This document shows positions 50,942 to 60,716 of a stretch of 64,000 bases of DNA, one piece after another. The notes beneath the pieces were generated by a model, which saw only the letters and a list, made by a program, of their open reading frames with translations, made no database searches and was not told where the DNA came from. The DNA is from Protaetiibacter intestinalis (lineage in GTDB: Bacteria; Actinomycetota; Actinomycetes; Actinomycetales; Microbacteriaceae): the NCBI RefSeq assembly GCF_003627075.1, contig NZ_CP032630.1:1488001-1552000 (forward strand). The letters are read 5' to 3'. The position numbers were made by a program, and so were the translations under genes. Positions within the stretch are counted from its first letter, which is position 1. Each line of letters starts with the position of its first letter.

Positions 50942-53821
50942 TCAGGCGTCGCCGAGCAGGCGCGCCCCGCGCACCGCGGCATCCGTGCGGGTCGATGCCC
51001 CGAGCTTGCGCAGGATCGCCGTGACGTGCACGCTCACCGTCTTGGGGCTGAGGTAGAGCCGTTCGCCGATCTGCCGGTTGCTGAGCCCCTCGGCGACGAG
51101 GGCGAGCACCTCGCGCTCGCGGGCGGTCAGGCCTCCGGCCGCACCCGCAGCCGACCCCCCGCCCCCTCCGAGCCGCGACGCGAGCTCCCGGGCGAGGCGC
51201 ACGTCCCTGCTCGCCCCGAACCCGCGCGCGAGCTCGAGCGAACGCTCCGCGTCGGCGCGCGCGGCCTCGCGGTCGCCGGCCGACGCGTGCGCCTCGGCCC
51301 GCCGCCGCAGCACGTGGGGCAGCACCCAGCGGTGCACGCGCGGTTGGTCGAGCGCGACGACCGCCGCATCCCACGCCTCGACCTCGTCGGGCGAGAGCGC
51401 GGCGTCGGCGAGCACCGCCCACGCCTCGAAGTGCGGGATCGCGCGCAGCGCCGTGCGGGCCCCGGCGAGGAACGCGGCCGCGGCATCCGCGGGCGTGCCC
51501 GTGCGGCGGGCCGCGTCGAGGGTCTCGGCGGCGGCGAGCACGTGCGCCGGCAACTCGGACACGATGATCTCGGCGAGCTCGCCGTGCAGGCTGGTGAGGG
51601 CCGTCTCGGCCTGGGCGATCTCGCCCTCGGCGGCGGCGATCGCGGCGGTGATCGCGCGCTGCCCCCAGCGCTCCTCGGCCTGGTCGACCGCCACGTCGTC
51701 CAACAGCTCGCGGTGGTTCCAGAGACGCGCGCGGGCGGATGCCGGGTCGTCGCGCAGCACGTCGAGGCGCGCGAGCTGGCGCACCGAATAGCTGACAAAC
51801 GTCGAATCGGTGCCCTGGGTCGCAGACCGCTCAGCCATCTCCGCCGCCTCCTCCAGGAAGCCGAGCGCCGCGGCGTCGTCGGCGAGGTTCGCGGCGATGA
51901 GCGCCGCCCACCCCCGCTGCCCGTAGGCGTCGGCGCGGGCGAGGGCGTCGCGCCCCAACTCGGCGGCCTCCGCGAACAGCCCCAGGCGGTGCAGGGTGTC
52001 GGCGGTGTTGAGCGCGAGCCGCAGTTCCAGCTCGGGCGAGGCGATCGTGTGGGTGCGCACCCAGCCGAGGTGCTCGAGCGCCGCGTCGACGTCGCCGCGC
52101 TCCATGGCGCTCATGTTGATGAGGTGGCGTACGTAGCCCTCCACCCCGGCGTCGCCCGTCAGGGAGGCGAGGCGCAGCGCCTCGGCGCGATGCTCGGCGG
52201 CGAGCTCGACATCCCCCAGCTGCTCGGCGGCGTCGACCACGTTGGCGTGCAGGGTGGCGCGGTGCTCGAGCGTGCGCAGATCGTCGACGTCGGCAAGGCA
52301 GGCGGCCGCCTCGAGGCCATACTCGATCGCGTCGCGTGCCCGGCGGCCGTTGATCGCGTGGGACACGCGTCGCACCAGCAGCTCGCCCCTGCCGCGTCGG
52401 TCGTCGGGGGTGAGCAGGGTCTCGGCGACGTCGAGCAGGGTGTCGGCGCGGGAGGTGCGGCCGGCCTCCGTCCAGGCGGTCGCGGCATTGACCAGCAGCA
52501 GCGCGCGGGTGACGCCGGAGCGCTCCGCCGCATCCGGAACCGAGGGCCACAGCTCGACGAGCTGCTCGAGGATCGCCGCCTCGGTCTCGGTGGCGTAGGT
52601 GGCCTGCGCGTCGCCGAGCGCGAGGAGGTAGGCGTCGAAGGCGAGCGAGGGCTCGTGCGCGTCGAGCCAGTGCCGTGCCAGGTCGCCGGCGCGCGCGGGA
52701 TCGTGGGCGGCCTCGAGGGTGCGCGCGTAGGCGCGGTGCACGCGGTCGCGCTCGCCGGGCAGCAGCTCCTGGGCGACGGCCTCCTGGCTGAGGGCGTGGC
52801 GGAAGGCGTAGGTGTCGCCGCGGATCACGAGGATGCCGCCCGCGACCGCCTCGTCGATCGACGCGTCCAGCTCCGCGTCGTCGAGCCCGAGCTCCGCCGC
52901 GACCCCGCGCAGCAGCCGGTGGTCGACGTCGACGCTCGCCGCGATCATCCGCAGCACCCGTCGGGTGGGGTCGCTCATGCGGTCGTAGCGGGCCAGCACG
53001 AGCTCGCGGAGGTTGGCGGGCAGTTGCTGTTCGCTCAGCCCGAGCAGCTCCTCGACGAAGAAGGGGATGCCGTCGCTGCGTTCCGTGATGCGGTCGAGCT
53101 CGATGCCGTGCAGGGCGCGGCCGAGCTGCGCCGAGCCGATCTCCGCGATGGCCTCGCGCGCGAGCCGTGCGGGCTCGATGCGGGTCGCGAGGCGCCCGCG
53201 GTCGAGGTCGGCGAGGAAGGGCCGGAGCGGGTGTCCGCGGCCGACGTCGTCGGAGCGGTACGACATCACGAGCAGACGCCTGCCCGTGGAGCGGTAGCGC
53301 AGCACGGCGCCGAGGAACCCGATGGTCGACGGGTCGACCCAGTGCAGGTCCTCGAACACGACCACGAGGGGACGCTCGGCCGAGAGGTTCTCGAGCAGCA
53401 GGTCGAGCGCCTCGTGCACGCGCACCGGCGAGAGGGCGTCGCCGGAGGTGGTGCCCCCGGGGAGCAGACCGGCGAGGGTGCGGGCGACGGGTGCGAGGGC
53501 GGCGTCGAAGCGCTCCTGCCCCACGACCGCGGGCAGGTTCCGCAGGATCTGCCGCACCGGAAGGTAGGCGGCCAGCTCCTGGGCCTCGTAGCAGTTGCCG
53601 ACCACGACATCCGCGCGCTCGGCGAGGGAGTCGACGAACTCGGCGATGAGGCGGGTCTTGCCGATGCCCGCCTCGCCGCTCACGACGACCGCGCGCTGCC
53701 CGCCGGCCTCGACCGCACCGAGCGCCGCGGCGAGCTGGTCCAGCTCGTCGGTGCGCTGCACGGCGGCGCGGCCCGCGGGAGAGGTCACACCTGATTCTGG
53801 CGTGACGGCGACGCCGCTCAC
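50942..53821 (-). CDS. Large ATP-binding LuxR-type regulator (LAL/MalT-like)
   Basis: A 959-residue regulator. Near the N-terminus is an AAA_16 ATPase with Walker [12 protein letters not shown] and Walker [14 protein letters not shown]; a long TPR-like helical middle follows (about 350-860), then a C-terminal LuxR helix-turn-helix ([40 protein letters not shown]). The GTG at 53821 overlaps the stop of the small gene upstream (GTGA) and is preferred; an in-frame GTG at 53788 would shorten it by 11 residues. Such proteins integrate a small-molecule signal with ATP to activate genes; the target here is unknown. Confidence 0.88.
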   Translation of the reverse strand: MSGVAVTPESGVTSPAGRAAVQRTDELDQLAAALGAVEAGGQRAVVVSGEAGIGKTRLIAEFVDSLAERADVVVGNCYEAQELAAYLPVRQILRNLPAVVGQERFDAALAPVARTLAGLLPGGTTSGDALSPVRVHEALDLLLENLSAERPLVVVFEDLHWVDPSTIGFLGAVLRYRSTGRRLLVMSYRSDDVGRGHPLRPFLADLDRGRLATRIEPARLAREAIAEIGSAQLGRALHGIELDRITERSDGIPFFVEELLGLSEQQLPANLRELVLARYDRMSDPTRRVLRMIAASVDVDHRLLRGVAAELGLDDAELDASIDEAVAGGILVIRGDTYAFRHALSQEAVAQELLPGERDRVHRAYARTLEAAHDPARAGDLARHWLDAHEPSLAFDAYLLALGDAQATYATETEAAILEQLVELWPSVPDAAERSGVTRALLLVNAATAWTEAGRTSRADTLLDVAETLLTPDDRRGRGELLVRRVSHAINGRRARDAIEYGLEAAACLADVDDLRTLEHRATLHANVVDAAEQLGDVELAAEHRAEALRLASLTGDAGVEGYVRHLINMSAMERGDVDAALEHLGWVRTHTIASPELELRLALNTADTLHRLGLFAEAAELGRDALARADAYGQRGWAALIAANLADDAAALGFLEEAAEMAERSATQGTDSTFVSYSVRQLARLDVLRDDPASARARLWNHRELLDDVAVDQAEERWGQRAITAAIAAAEGEIAQAETALTSLHGELAEIIVSELPAHVLAAAETLDAARRTGTPADAAAAFLAGARTALRAIPHFEAWAVLADAALSPDEVEAWDAAVVALDQPRVHRWVLPHVLRRRAEAHASAGDREAARADAERSLELARGFGASRDVRLARELASRLGGGGGSAAGAAGGLTAREREVLALVAEGLSNRQIGERLYLSPKTVSVHVTAILRKLGASTRTDAAVRGARLLGDA

Positions 53822-54030
53822 CAGAACTGGATGTCGAGCGTCGTCGCCCAGCGGCGGCGGGCGCGCAGCTCCGAGAGGCGGCCGACGAGGCTCTTGAGGG
53901 GGTGGGGGCGCACGGGCGTGGCCGCGGTGAGGCGATCGCGGGCGGTGCGCAGCGTGTCGATGACGGTGGTGGCGACGCGGGCGTCCGAGGCGTAGCTGCG
54001 GAGGGCGAAGTCGGCGGTGACGAGGGACAT
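53818..54030 (-). CDS. Small protein coupled to the LuxR-type regulator
   Basis: A 70-residue basic protein ([21 protein letters not shown], a helical RTARDRL region, then [18 protein letters not shown]). AGAAGGAG 7 bp before the ATG is an excellent ribosome-binding site, and the stop overlaps the regulator start, which strongly supports a real gene. No known domain. It may be a partner of the regulator. Confidence 0.7.
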   Translation of the reverse strand: MSLVTADFALRSYASDARVATTVIDTLRTARDRLTAATPVRPHPLKSLVGRLSELRARRRWATTLDIQFW

Positions 54031-54146
54031 GAGGGGCTCCTTCTGGACGGATCGGCGGGTGCCGATGACCAGAGACTCCTCGCTGAGGTGGGCGGGCGGG
54101 ATCGGACGATCGCCCAGGATCCGGCCGCCGCATCCCGCCCGTCGCC

Positions 54147-54167
54147 GCCTAAGGACCCTCCTTAGGC
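54147..54167. promoter_or_regulatory. Palindrome between LuxR unit and plsC
   Basis: GCCTAAGGA-CCC-TCCTTAGGC has perfect 9-bp arms. It lies 33 bp before the plsC-like start and about 115 bp before the divergent small gene. It could be an operator for the LuxR-type protein or a plsC promoter element. Confidence 0.55.
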
Positions 54168-54199
54168 GCGCGGAATGCGTGGGGGACTAGCCTGGCACC

Positions 54200-54955
54200 A
54201 TGGTGGACGCCGGCGCTCAGCAGAACCCGCGCCGCGACCGTTTCACCTCCAAGTCGCAGGCGGCCGCGCGGTATGTGGCGCAGCGCGGCATCCTGAAGCC
54301 CGTCGCCTGGTCGACGGTCAAGGTGACGATCGTGGGGGCCCGGCAGCTGCGGAGCCTGCCGAAGTCTTTCGTGGTGATCGCCAACCACTCCAGCCACCTC
54401 GACGCGCCGCTCATCATGGGCTCCCTCCCGCGCAAGCAGGCGCGCTACCTCGCCGCGGGGGCCGCCGCCGACTACTTCTTCGACGTGTGGTGGCGCCGCG
54501 GGCTCACCGCGCTGTTCTTCAACGCCTTCCCCGTCGACCGCTCGGGCGTCAATCCCCGCAGCATCTCGGCGCGTTCGCTGCTCGAGCGCGGCGTGCCGCT
54601 GCTCGTGTTCCCGGAGGGCACCCGCTCGAAGGACGGACGGATGGGGCACTTCAAGCCCGGGGCGGCCTCCCTCGCCATCGCCTCCGGGGTCCCCTGCGTG
54701 CCGGTCGCGCTCGTGGGTGCGGGGATCGCGCACCCGCGCGGCAGCAGCTGGCCGAAGCCCGGCCGCCTGCCCGTCGGCGTGGTGTTCGGTGCGCCCATGC
54801 TGCCCGAGGAGGGCGAGACGGCCGCCGAGTTCACCGCCCGCATCCGCGCCGAGATCGTGAAACTGCACGACGCCCATGCACCCCGTATCCTGGGCCCGTC
54901 GCCCGAGGCCGTGCCCGGCACCGACGACCCGTCGCCCGAAGGAGAGAGACCGTGA
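54200..54955 (+). CDS. 1-acyl-glycerol-3-phosphate acyltransferase (PlsC-like)
   Basis: A 251-residue membrane-associated acyltransferase. The catalytic HX4D motif is His63-SSHL-Asp68 (NHSSHLD), and the substrate motif is FPEGTRS (about residue 140). It transfers an acyl chain to a (lyso)phosphatidate-like acceptor. The stop overlaps the GTG of the alkyl-DHAP-synthase-like gene (GTGA). Co-translation of these two suggests ether-phospholipid assembly: acylation plus ether bond formation. Confidence 0.88.
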   Translation: MVDAGAQQNPRRDRFTSKSQAAARYVAQRGILKPVAWSTVKVTIVGARQLRSLPKSFVVIANHSSHLDAPLIMGSLPRKQARYLAAGAAADYFFDVWWRRGLTALFFNAFPVDRSGVNPRSISARSLLERGVPLLVFPEGTRSKDGRMGHFKPGAASLAIASGVPCVPVALVGAGIAHPRGSSWPKPGRLPVGVVFGAPMLPEEGETAAEFTARIRAEIVKLHDAHAPRILGPSPEAVPGTDDPSPEGERP

Positions 54956-56652
54956 CCGACGTCGAGCACATGAAGTGGTGGGGCTGGGGCGTCGAGGGCG
55001 TCGGCTTCCATCACGAGGACAAGCCCGGGTTCGCGCCGTTCGTGCTGCAGGCCGTGGGACTCGACCTCGCGACCGCGCAGAAGGCCGAGCAGCCCTCCTT
55101 CGAGGAGCTCGACCTCGCCGACCCGGTCGCCCCCGCCGAACTCGTCGCGGCGCTCGCCGCGATCGTCGGCGAGGACTTCGTGCGCACGGACGCCATGGAG
55201 CGCGTCGTGCACACCTACGGCAAGAGCCTGCGCGACCTCGTCCGCATCCGCACGGGCGACATCGCGCGTGCCGTCGACGTGGTCGTGTACCCGGCCGACG
55301 AGGACGACGTGCAGCGCATCGTCGACGCGGTCGTCGCGGCGGATGCCGTGCTCATCCCGTTCGGCGGCGGCAGCAACATCGCGGGCAGCCTCGAGCCGCA
55401 GGCCGGCGAGCAGCGCCCGGTCGTGTCGGTCGACATGGGGCGCATGAGCGCCGTCATCGACATCGACGCCGACTCGGGCCTCGCCCGCATCCAGGCCGGC
55501 GCTCTCGGCCCGCACCTGGAGGCGCAGCTCGCCGCACAGGGCTGGACGATCGGCCACTTCCCCGACAGCTTCACCCACTCCACGATCGGCGGCTGGGCGG
55601 CCACCCGCTCCTCCGGAATGCAGTCGGACAAGTACGGCGACATCGCGCAGATCGTGCGCGGGCTGCGCGTCGTGCGCCCCTCGCATCCGGACCGCGACGG
55701 CGTGCTCGTGATCCCCGCGATCCCGTCCGCCTCGACCGGGCCGAGCGTGCGCGAGATGATCGTCGGCTCGGAGGGGCGCCTCGGCGTCATCACCGAGGTG
55801 ACCGCGCAGGTGCACCGGGTGGCCGAGGTGCGCGAGATCCAGGCCTACTTCTTCCCCAACTGGGCGGCCGGCCTGAAGGCCATGCAGGCGATCTCCGTGT
55901 CGGATGCGACGCCCATCATCACGCGCGTCTCCGACGCCCGCGAGACGGGCTTCTCGCTCGCGACGAGCAAGGAACGCCACGGCATGGACGCGATCCTCGC
56001 CGAGAAGGTGCTGCCCGGCATCATGCGCTCGAAGGGGTGGACCCTCGAGGACATCTGCCTCTCGTTCATCGGCTTCGAGGGCTCGGCCGAACACGTGAAG
56101 CGGCAGAAGAAGCTCGTCGGCGCGATCGTCAAGCAGCACGGCGGCATGGGGGTCGGCACCGGCCCCGGCGTGCTCTACGACCAGAAGAAGTTCGACACCC
56201 CCTACCTGCGCGACTTCCTGCTCGACCGGGGCGCCGCGGGCGACGTGTCGGAGACGGCGGCGCCGTGGTCGAAGCTCGCGGGCGTCTACGACGCGGTGAT
56301 CGCCGCGGCGGAGGGCGCCTACGCCGAGATCGGCACCAAGGGCTGGATCATGTGCCACCTCTCGCACTCGTACCACTCGGGCGCGTGCCTCTACTTCACC
56401 TTCGCGTTCGTGTTCGGCGACGACCCGCTCGGCGAGTACGACGTGGTGAAGAGCGCCATCCAGCAGGCCTTCGTCGACAACGGCGCCACCATCTCGCACC
56501 ACCACGGCGTGGGTGTCGAGCACTCCCCGTGGATCGAGCAGGACATCTCGCCGGAGGGTGTCGCGGTCGTGCGCGGCCTGTTCGGCGCGGTCGACCCGGG
56601 CGACCACTTCAACCCCGGCAAGGTCGTGCCCTCCGTCAGCGAACGGGTCTAG
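54952..56652 (+). CDS. Alkyldihydroxyacetonephosphate-synthase-like FAD enzyme
   Basis: A 566-residue FAD-binding oxidase-type protein of the AgpS family. The FAD (PP-loop) motif PFGGGSNIAGS, THSTIGGWAATRSSGMQSDKYG and the C-terminal SHSYHSG and HHHGVG motifs match alkyl-DHAP synthases, which exchange an acyl chain for a fatty alcohol to make the ether bond of ether lipids. The short N-terminal lead MKWWGWG is typical. GGAGAG precedes the GTG. It is coupled to plsC. Whether the bacterium makes ether lipids is not shown by sequence alone. Confidence 0.85.
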   Translation: MTDVEHMKWWGWGVEGVGFHHEDKPGFAPFVLQAVGLDLATAQKAEQPSFEELDLADPVAPAELVAALAAIVGEDFVRTDAMERVVHTYGKSLRDLVRIRTGDIARAVDVVVYPADEDDVQRIVDAVVAADAVLIPFGGGSNIAGSLEPQAGEQRPVVSVDMGRMSAVIDIDADSGLARIQAGALGPHLEAQLAAQGWTIGHFPDSFTHSTIGGWAATRSSGMQSDKYGDIAQIVRGLRVVRPSHPDRDGVLVIPAIPSASTGPSVREMIVGSEGRLGVITEVTAQVHRVAEVREIQAYFFPNWAAGLKAMQAISVSDATPIITRVSDARETGFSLATSKERHGMDAILAEKVLPGIMRSKGWTLEDICLSFIGFEGSAEHVKRQKKLVGAIVKQHGGMGVGTGPGVLYDQKKFDTPYLRDFLLDRGAAGDVSETAAPWSKLAGVYDAVIAAAEGAYAEIGTKGWIMCHLSHSYHSGACLYFTFAFVFGDDPLGEYDVVKSAIQQAFVDNGATISHHHGVGVEHSPWIEQDISPEGVAVVRGLFGAVDPGDHFNPGKVVPSVSERV

Positions 56653-56687
56653 CCCGCACCACCCACCACGGCTCGAAGGGAATCCCG

Positions 56688-58343
56688 ATGATCCCGAGTC
56701 CTTCCCCCTCCACGGTGCGCCTCGTCGCGGGCGTGGCCTGCCTGGCGCTCGCGGCGCCCGTGCTCGTCGGATGCTTCCCGACGACGCGTCAGCCGGCCCC
56801 CGTTCCCGAGGAGCTCGCCTGGACGATCGAGCAGTCGACGCCCACCGACGTCACGACGCAACTCGACGCGGCCGGCGCGGTGAGCGCCGTGATCCCGGTC
56901 TCCGGCGGCACCCTGACCGCGACCGGGGCCGACGGCACGAGCTACACGCTCACCATCCCGGCGGATGCGCTCCGGGTGGCGACGGAGGTGACGCTGACCC
57001 CGGTGGCGTCGACCACCGGGCTGCCGTTCGGCGAGACGGCGAGCTACGGGGTGGACATCGGTCCCGACGGGACGGAGCTCGACGCGTTCGCCACGATCCA
57101 GATCGTGCCGGCGACGCCCATCCCCGGCGACCAGCAGGTGCTCTACCAATACCGGGGCTCCGGAGACGACCTCGCGTTCGCCCTCCCCACCCCTGACGCC
57201 ACCGGGATCTCCATCTCGACAGACCACTTCAGCGGTTACGGCACGGCGGCGACCGCCCCGAATGTCGTGCAGGAGGAGTACCGGCTGGGCGGGGATGCGG
57301 CGCGCGCGATCATGAGCGAGCTCGCCCACCGCATCCAGACCCACACCCAGCCTCGCGCCGACGGCAGCCGCCCCCCGATCGACCCGGACGATCTGCAGCC
57401 CTTCCTCGACCTCTTCCGTGACTACGTGCTCGAGCCGCGGATCGCGCACGCCACCGACAGCTGCGCCGCAGGGGTGCTCGCGGCGCGCACCTACGGCGAG
57501 TTCCAGCGGCACCTGGCACTGCTGGGGATGAGCCCGCAGCCGGACGGCCGCCTGCCGGGCCTCGTGACGACGATGGCGAAGACCTGCATCGACCAGGAGT
57601 ACAGCTACTGCAGGGACGAGCACCTCACCTACCGGATCCTGCCGCTGTACGTGGCCATGATCCGTGCCGTCGCGGTGGCCGGCGACGTCGATCCGTCGGT
57701 CGATGAGGAGCTGCGGGCCAAGGTCGTCGACTGTCTGAGCTTCCGCCTCGACTTCACCTCGGAGGCCGTGGTGGAGGGCGACTCCGGCTGGGCCTCGGCT
57801 GTCGAGGCGAGCGTCGACCTCACCTTCGACCTCGACGGAATCGACGCGAAGACGGGCAGCTGGAAGCCGCAGTTCCGCGAGGCGTCCACGGAGCTCGTCA
57901 ACACCTCGGTCTCGGCGGAACAGGCCGGCTGGAGCGGCTGCACCGCGACGGCGACGCCGAGCGACGGCGAGTTCTTCTTCTACGGCATGGAGCTGCTTGC
58001 GAGCGGCTACGACGCGATGGCCGTGGAGAGCGGGCCGCAGCGGGTCGGGCGGCTCGACGACGTCCGCCTCCGGTTCGGCACGACGGTCGCCGGAGGGGAC
58101 TGGCAGGTCACCTGCCCGGACTACCCGTTCCAGCCGCCCGCGATCTCGGGCATCTGGTACGTGACCTTCCTCGGCGCCCACGCGGACGATCTCATCGCCG
58201 ACCAGAGCCAGGGCGGTATCGAGTTCACCGGCTGGGAGCCGGGCGCCCCGGGCAACGCCACGATCGCCACCCGCGAGTGGACCGCGACGGGCGATCGAGT
58301 GCACGAGACCGGCACCCTGACCCTCGTCCACACCCCGCGCTAG
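56688..58343 (+). CDS. Lipoprotein with ZU5-like N-terminal domain
   Basis: A 551-residue predicted lipoprotein: signal with lipobox LVGC (Cys about residue 29). Next comes a beta-rich segment (SGGTLTATGADGTSYTLTIP, FGETASYGVDIGPDGTELD) resembling ZU5-type extracellular domains, then a helical Cys-containing middle (Cys in TDSCAAGVLAA, TCIDQEYSYCRDE) and a beta-rich C-terminus. The even number of Cys suggests disulfides. GAAGGGA precedes the ATG. The overall family is not recognised, and the flanking genes give no clue. Confidence 0.75.
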   Translation: MIPSPSPSTVRLVAGVACLALAAPVLVGCFPTTRQPAPVPEELAWTIEQSTPTDVTTQLDAAGAVSAVIPVSGGTLTATGADGTSYTLTIPADALRVATEVTLTPVASTTGLPFGETASYGVDIGPDGTELDAFATIQIVPATPIPGDQQVLYQYRGSGDDLAFALPTPDATGISISTDHFSGYGTAATAPNVVQEEYRLGGDAARAIMSELAHRIQTHTQPRADGSRPPIDPDDLQPFLDLFRDYVLEPRIAHATDSCAAGVLAARTYGEFQRHLALLGMSPQPDGRLPGLVTTMAKTCIDQEYSYCRDEHLTYRILPLYVAMIRAVAVAGDVDPSVDEELRAKVVDCLSFRLDFTSEAVVEGDSGWASAVEASVDLTFDLDGIDAKTGSWKPQFREASTELVNTSVSAEQAGWSGCTATATPSDGEFFFYGMELLASGYDAMAVESGPQRVGRLDDVRLRFGTTVAGGDWQVTCPDYPFQPPAISGIWYVTFLGAHADDLIADQSQGGIEFTGWEPGAPGNATIATREWTATGDRVHETGTLTLVHTPR

Positions 58344-58361
58344 GCGCGTTACCGTGGAGGG

Positions 58362-59279
58362 ATGACCGCTTTCCACGTCTCCGCAGAGGTCGCCGACGCG
58401 CTCGCCGACGGCCGCCCCGTCGTCGCGCTCGAGTCGACCATCATCAGCCACGGCCTCCCGCGGCCCCGCAACCACGAGGCGGCGATCGAGTTCGAGGAGA
58501 TCCTGCGCGAGAAGGGCGTGACCCCCGCGACGATCGCGGTGCTCGACGGCGTGCCGCAGATCGGCCTGGATGCGGAGGGCGTCCGCCGCATCGCGGAGGA
58601 GGAGCTCGCGAAGGCCTCGGTGCGCGACCTGCCGATCCTCGCCGCGCTCGGGCGTTCGGGTGCCACCACGGTCGCCGCGACCGCGTACCTCGCCGCGCTC
58701 GCGGGGGTGCGGGTGTTCGCGACCGGCGGGCTCGGCGGCGTGCACCGCGGCGCATCCTCGACCTTCGACGAGTCGGCCGACCTGCCGACGCTCGCCGAGA
58801 ACCCGATCACGGTCGTGTCGGCAGGCGTCAAGAGCGTGCTCGACATCCCCGCCACGCTCGAGCGGCTCGAGACGCTCAGCGTGCCGGTGATCGGCTACCG
58901 CACGACCGCGTTCCCCGCGTTCTGGCTGCGCGAATCCGGATACGAGCTCGACTGGAAGGTCGACTCGGCCGACGAGGTGGCGGCCGTCATGGCCGCCCGC
59001 GACGGGCTCGGCTCGACGAGCGGCATCGTGCTCGCGAACCCGGTGCCGCTCGAGCAGCAGTGGGATCCGGTCGAGCACGACCGCGTGCTCGCGACCGCCT
59101 TCGCGGCCGCGGATGCCGCCGAGGTGCACGGCAAGGCCGTCACGCCGTTCCTGCTCGGCTACATCGTCGAGGCCTCGGGCGGCAGGAGCCTCGAGGTGAA
59201 CCTCGATCTCGCCCGCAACAACGTGCGCGTCGCGGCGGAGGTCGCGACCGCCTGGGCGCGGATCGCACCCCGGCCGTGA
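58362..59279 (+). CDS. psuG: Pseudouridine-5'-phosphate glycosidase
   Basis: A 305-residue enzyme that splits pseudouridine 5'-phosphate into uracil and ribose 5-phosphate. Family motifs are ALESTIISHGLPRPRN (about residues 22-37), FATGGLGGVHRG and VVSAGVKSVLDIP with the catalytic Lys157. The stop overlaps the kinase start (GTGA). Uracil produced would be salvaged by uracil phosphoribosyltransferase, encoded 4 kb away. Confidence 0.93.
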   Translation: MTAFHVSAEVADALADGRPVVALESTIISHGLPRPRNHEAAIEFEEILREKGVTPATIAVLDGVPQIGLDAEGVRRIAEEELAKASVRDLPILAALGRSGATTVAATAYLAALAGVRVFATGGLGGVHRGASSTFDESADLPTLAENPITVVSAGVKSVLDIPATLERLETLSVPVIGYRTTAFPAFWLRESGYELDWKVDSADEVAAVMAARDGLGSTSGIVLANPVPLEQQWDPVEHDRVLATAFAAADAAEVHGKAVTPFLLGYIVEASGGRSLEVNLDLARNNVRVAAEVATAWARIAPRP

Positions 59280-60163
59280 CCGGGTCGCGGATCGTCATCG
59301 TCGGCGACCTCATCAACGACATCGTCGCCGTCACCCGCGAACCGCTGCGCCCCGACACCGACACGACCGCCACCATCCGCCCGAGCTCGGGCGGCTCGGC
59401 CGCCAACACGGCGGTGTGGCTCGCCCGGGCCGGTGCCGCCGTCGACTTCGTCGCCGCGGTCGGCGCCCACGACGCCCACCTGCACGAGGAGGAGCTCGCC
59501 GAGGCGGGCGTCACCCCGCACCTGCAGGTCGAGGTGGCCGCCCCGACCGGCACGATCATCATCATCGTGCAGGGCTCCGAGCGCACCATGCTCACCGAGC
59601 GCGGCGCGAACTCGCTGCTCACCTCGGCCGCGGTGACGGATGCGCTGCTCGCCGACGCGGCGCTGCTGCACGTGAGCGGCTACAGCATCGTCGACGGGTT
59701 CCGGGTGGCGGGCACCCGGGCGCTGCTCGACCGCGCGGCGGCGGCGGGCGTGCCCGTGTCGGTGAACCCCGGCTCGATCGGCTTCATCGCCGACTTCGGG
59801 GTGGAGGCGTTCCTCGAGGCGATCGCGGGGGCGTCTCTGCTGTTCCTGAGCGGCGACGAGGCGCGGCTGCTGACGGGACTCGACGGCGCGGAGCGCCAGG
59901 CGCGCGCCCTCGCGCGCGACTTCCCGATCGTGGCCCTCACCCGCGGTGCCGAGGGCGTCCTCCTGGTGGTCGACGGCGGCGAGCCCGTCGCGATCCCCGC
60001 ACGAAGCGTGCGGGCGATCGACCCGACCGGTGCGGGCGACGCCTTCATCGGCGGCTTCCTCGCCTCCTGGACGCAGGCCCCGGATGCCGTGGCCGCCGCC
60101 GAGGCGGGCGTCTTCACCGCCGCTCGCGCCGTGATGGCGATCGGCGGCCGCCCCCCGATCTGA
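59276..60163 (+). CDS. psuK: PfkB-family kinase, probable pseudouridine kinase
   Basis: A 295-residue ribokinase-like kinase. The N-terminal GGSAANTAVWLARAG and the C-terminal PfkB signature DPTGAGDAFIGGF (catalytic Asp) are intact. Coupling to psuG makes phosphorylation of pseudouridine the likely reaction. No nucleoside transporter is adjacent. It starts with GTG. Confidence 0.87.
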   Translation: MTGSRIVIVGDLINDIVAVTREPLRPDTDTTATIRPSSGGSAANTAVWLARAGAAVDFVAAVGAHDAHLHEEELAEAGVTPHLQVEVAAPTGTIIIIVQGSERTMLTERGANSLLTSAAVTDALLADAALLHVSGYSIVDGFRVAGTRALLDRAAAAGVPVSVNPGSIGFIADFGVEAFLEAIAGASLLFLSGDEARLLTGLDGAERQARALARDFPIVALTRGAEGVLLVVDGGEPVAIPARSVRAIDPTGAGDAFIGGFLASWTQAPDAVAAAEAGVFTAARAVMAIGGRPPI

Positions 60164-60170
60164 ACCTCTC

Positions 60171-60241
60171 CGTTCGGGAGGACGACGCGCCGCATCGCGC
60201 CGCTGGGCTGCGCGCGCGGCGGCGTGTCATCCTCCCGAACG
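60171..60241. repeat. 71-bp inverted-repeat element, copy 2 (convergent intergenic)
   Basis: The arms (60171-60193 and 60219-60241) are 23 bp with two G-T-type exceptions, and the loop is 25 bp, exactly as in the copy at 30347-30417. The arms share CGTTCGGGAGGA and TCCTCCCGAACG with that copy; the loops differ. It again fills the gap between convergent genes. Confidence 0.85.
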
Positions 60242-60249
60242 GAAACGCG

Positions 60250-60690
60250 TCAGCCGGGGATCGCGCCGGCGCGCAGCTTGTCGGTGAGCTCGGCGAGCTG
60301 GCGCTGCTCCGCGCGGCTCAGCACCGACATCCGGGCGATGATCGAGCGGCCGTGCTGCGCCCCGATCCGCCGGAACACCTCGACCCCGCGGTCGGTGAGC
60401 GTGACGATCGTGCCGCGCGCATCCGCCGGGTCGGGGCTCTTCTCGACGAGGTGGCGCGCGACGAGCCGGTCGAGCAGCCTGCTCACGCTCGGCTGGGTGA
60501 GCAGCAGGTGCTTGTTGAGGTCGCGGATGCGCAGCGCCTGCCCCGGCTGCCGGTACAGGTTGAAGAGCACGTCGTACTCGGTGAACGAGATCTCGTCGTC
60601 GGGGAACTCGGCCAGCAGCTGGCGGAGCACCGCGACCTGGGCGCGGTACAGCGACTCCCAGGCGTCGACGGCATCCGCGCGATCGGTCAC
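60250..60690 (-). CDS. MarR-family transcriptional regulator
   Basis: A 146-residue regulator with the MarR winged helix (LRIRDLNKHLLLTQPSVSRLLDRLVARHLVEKSP, followed by the Asp-Arg wing DPADARGTIVTLT). It starts with GTG. It lies 26 bp after the EamA-type transporter gene on the same strand, so it may be cotranscribed and also under the riboswitch, or have its own promoter. Confidence 0.87.
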   Translation of the reverse strand: MTDRADAVDAWESLYRAQVAVLRQLLAEFPDDEISFTEYDVLFNLYRQPGQALRIRDLNKHLLLTQPSVSRLLDRLVARHLVEKSPDPADARGTIVTLTDRGVEVFRRIGAQHGRSIIARMSVLSRAEQRQLAELTDKLRAGAIPG

Positions 60691-60716
60691 GATGACACTC
60701 TAGGCAACCGCCACGG

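Noticed and set aside
50900..53794. A 964-codon plus-strand frame opposite the LuxR-type regulator
   Set aside because: No recognisable domain and typical shadow composition; the minus strand has a complete ATPase and LuxR domain.
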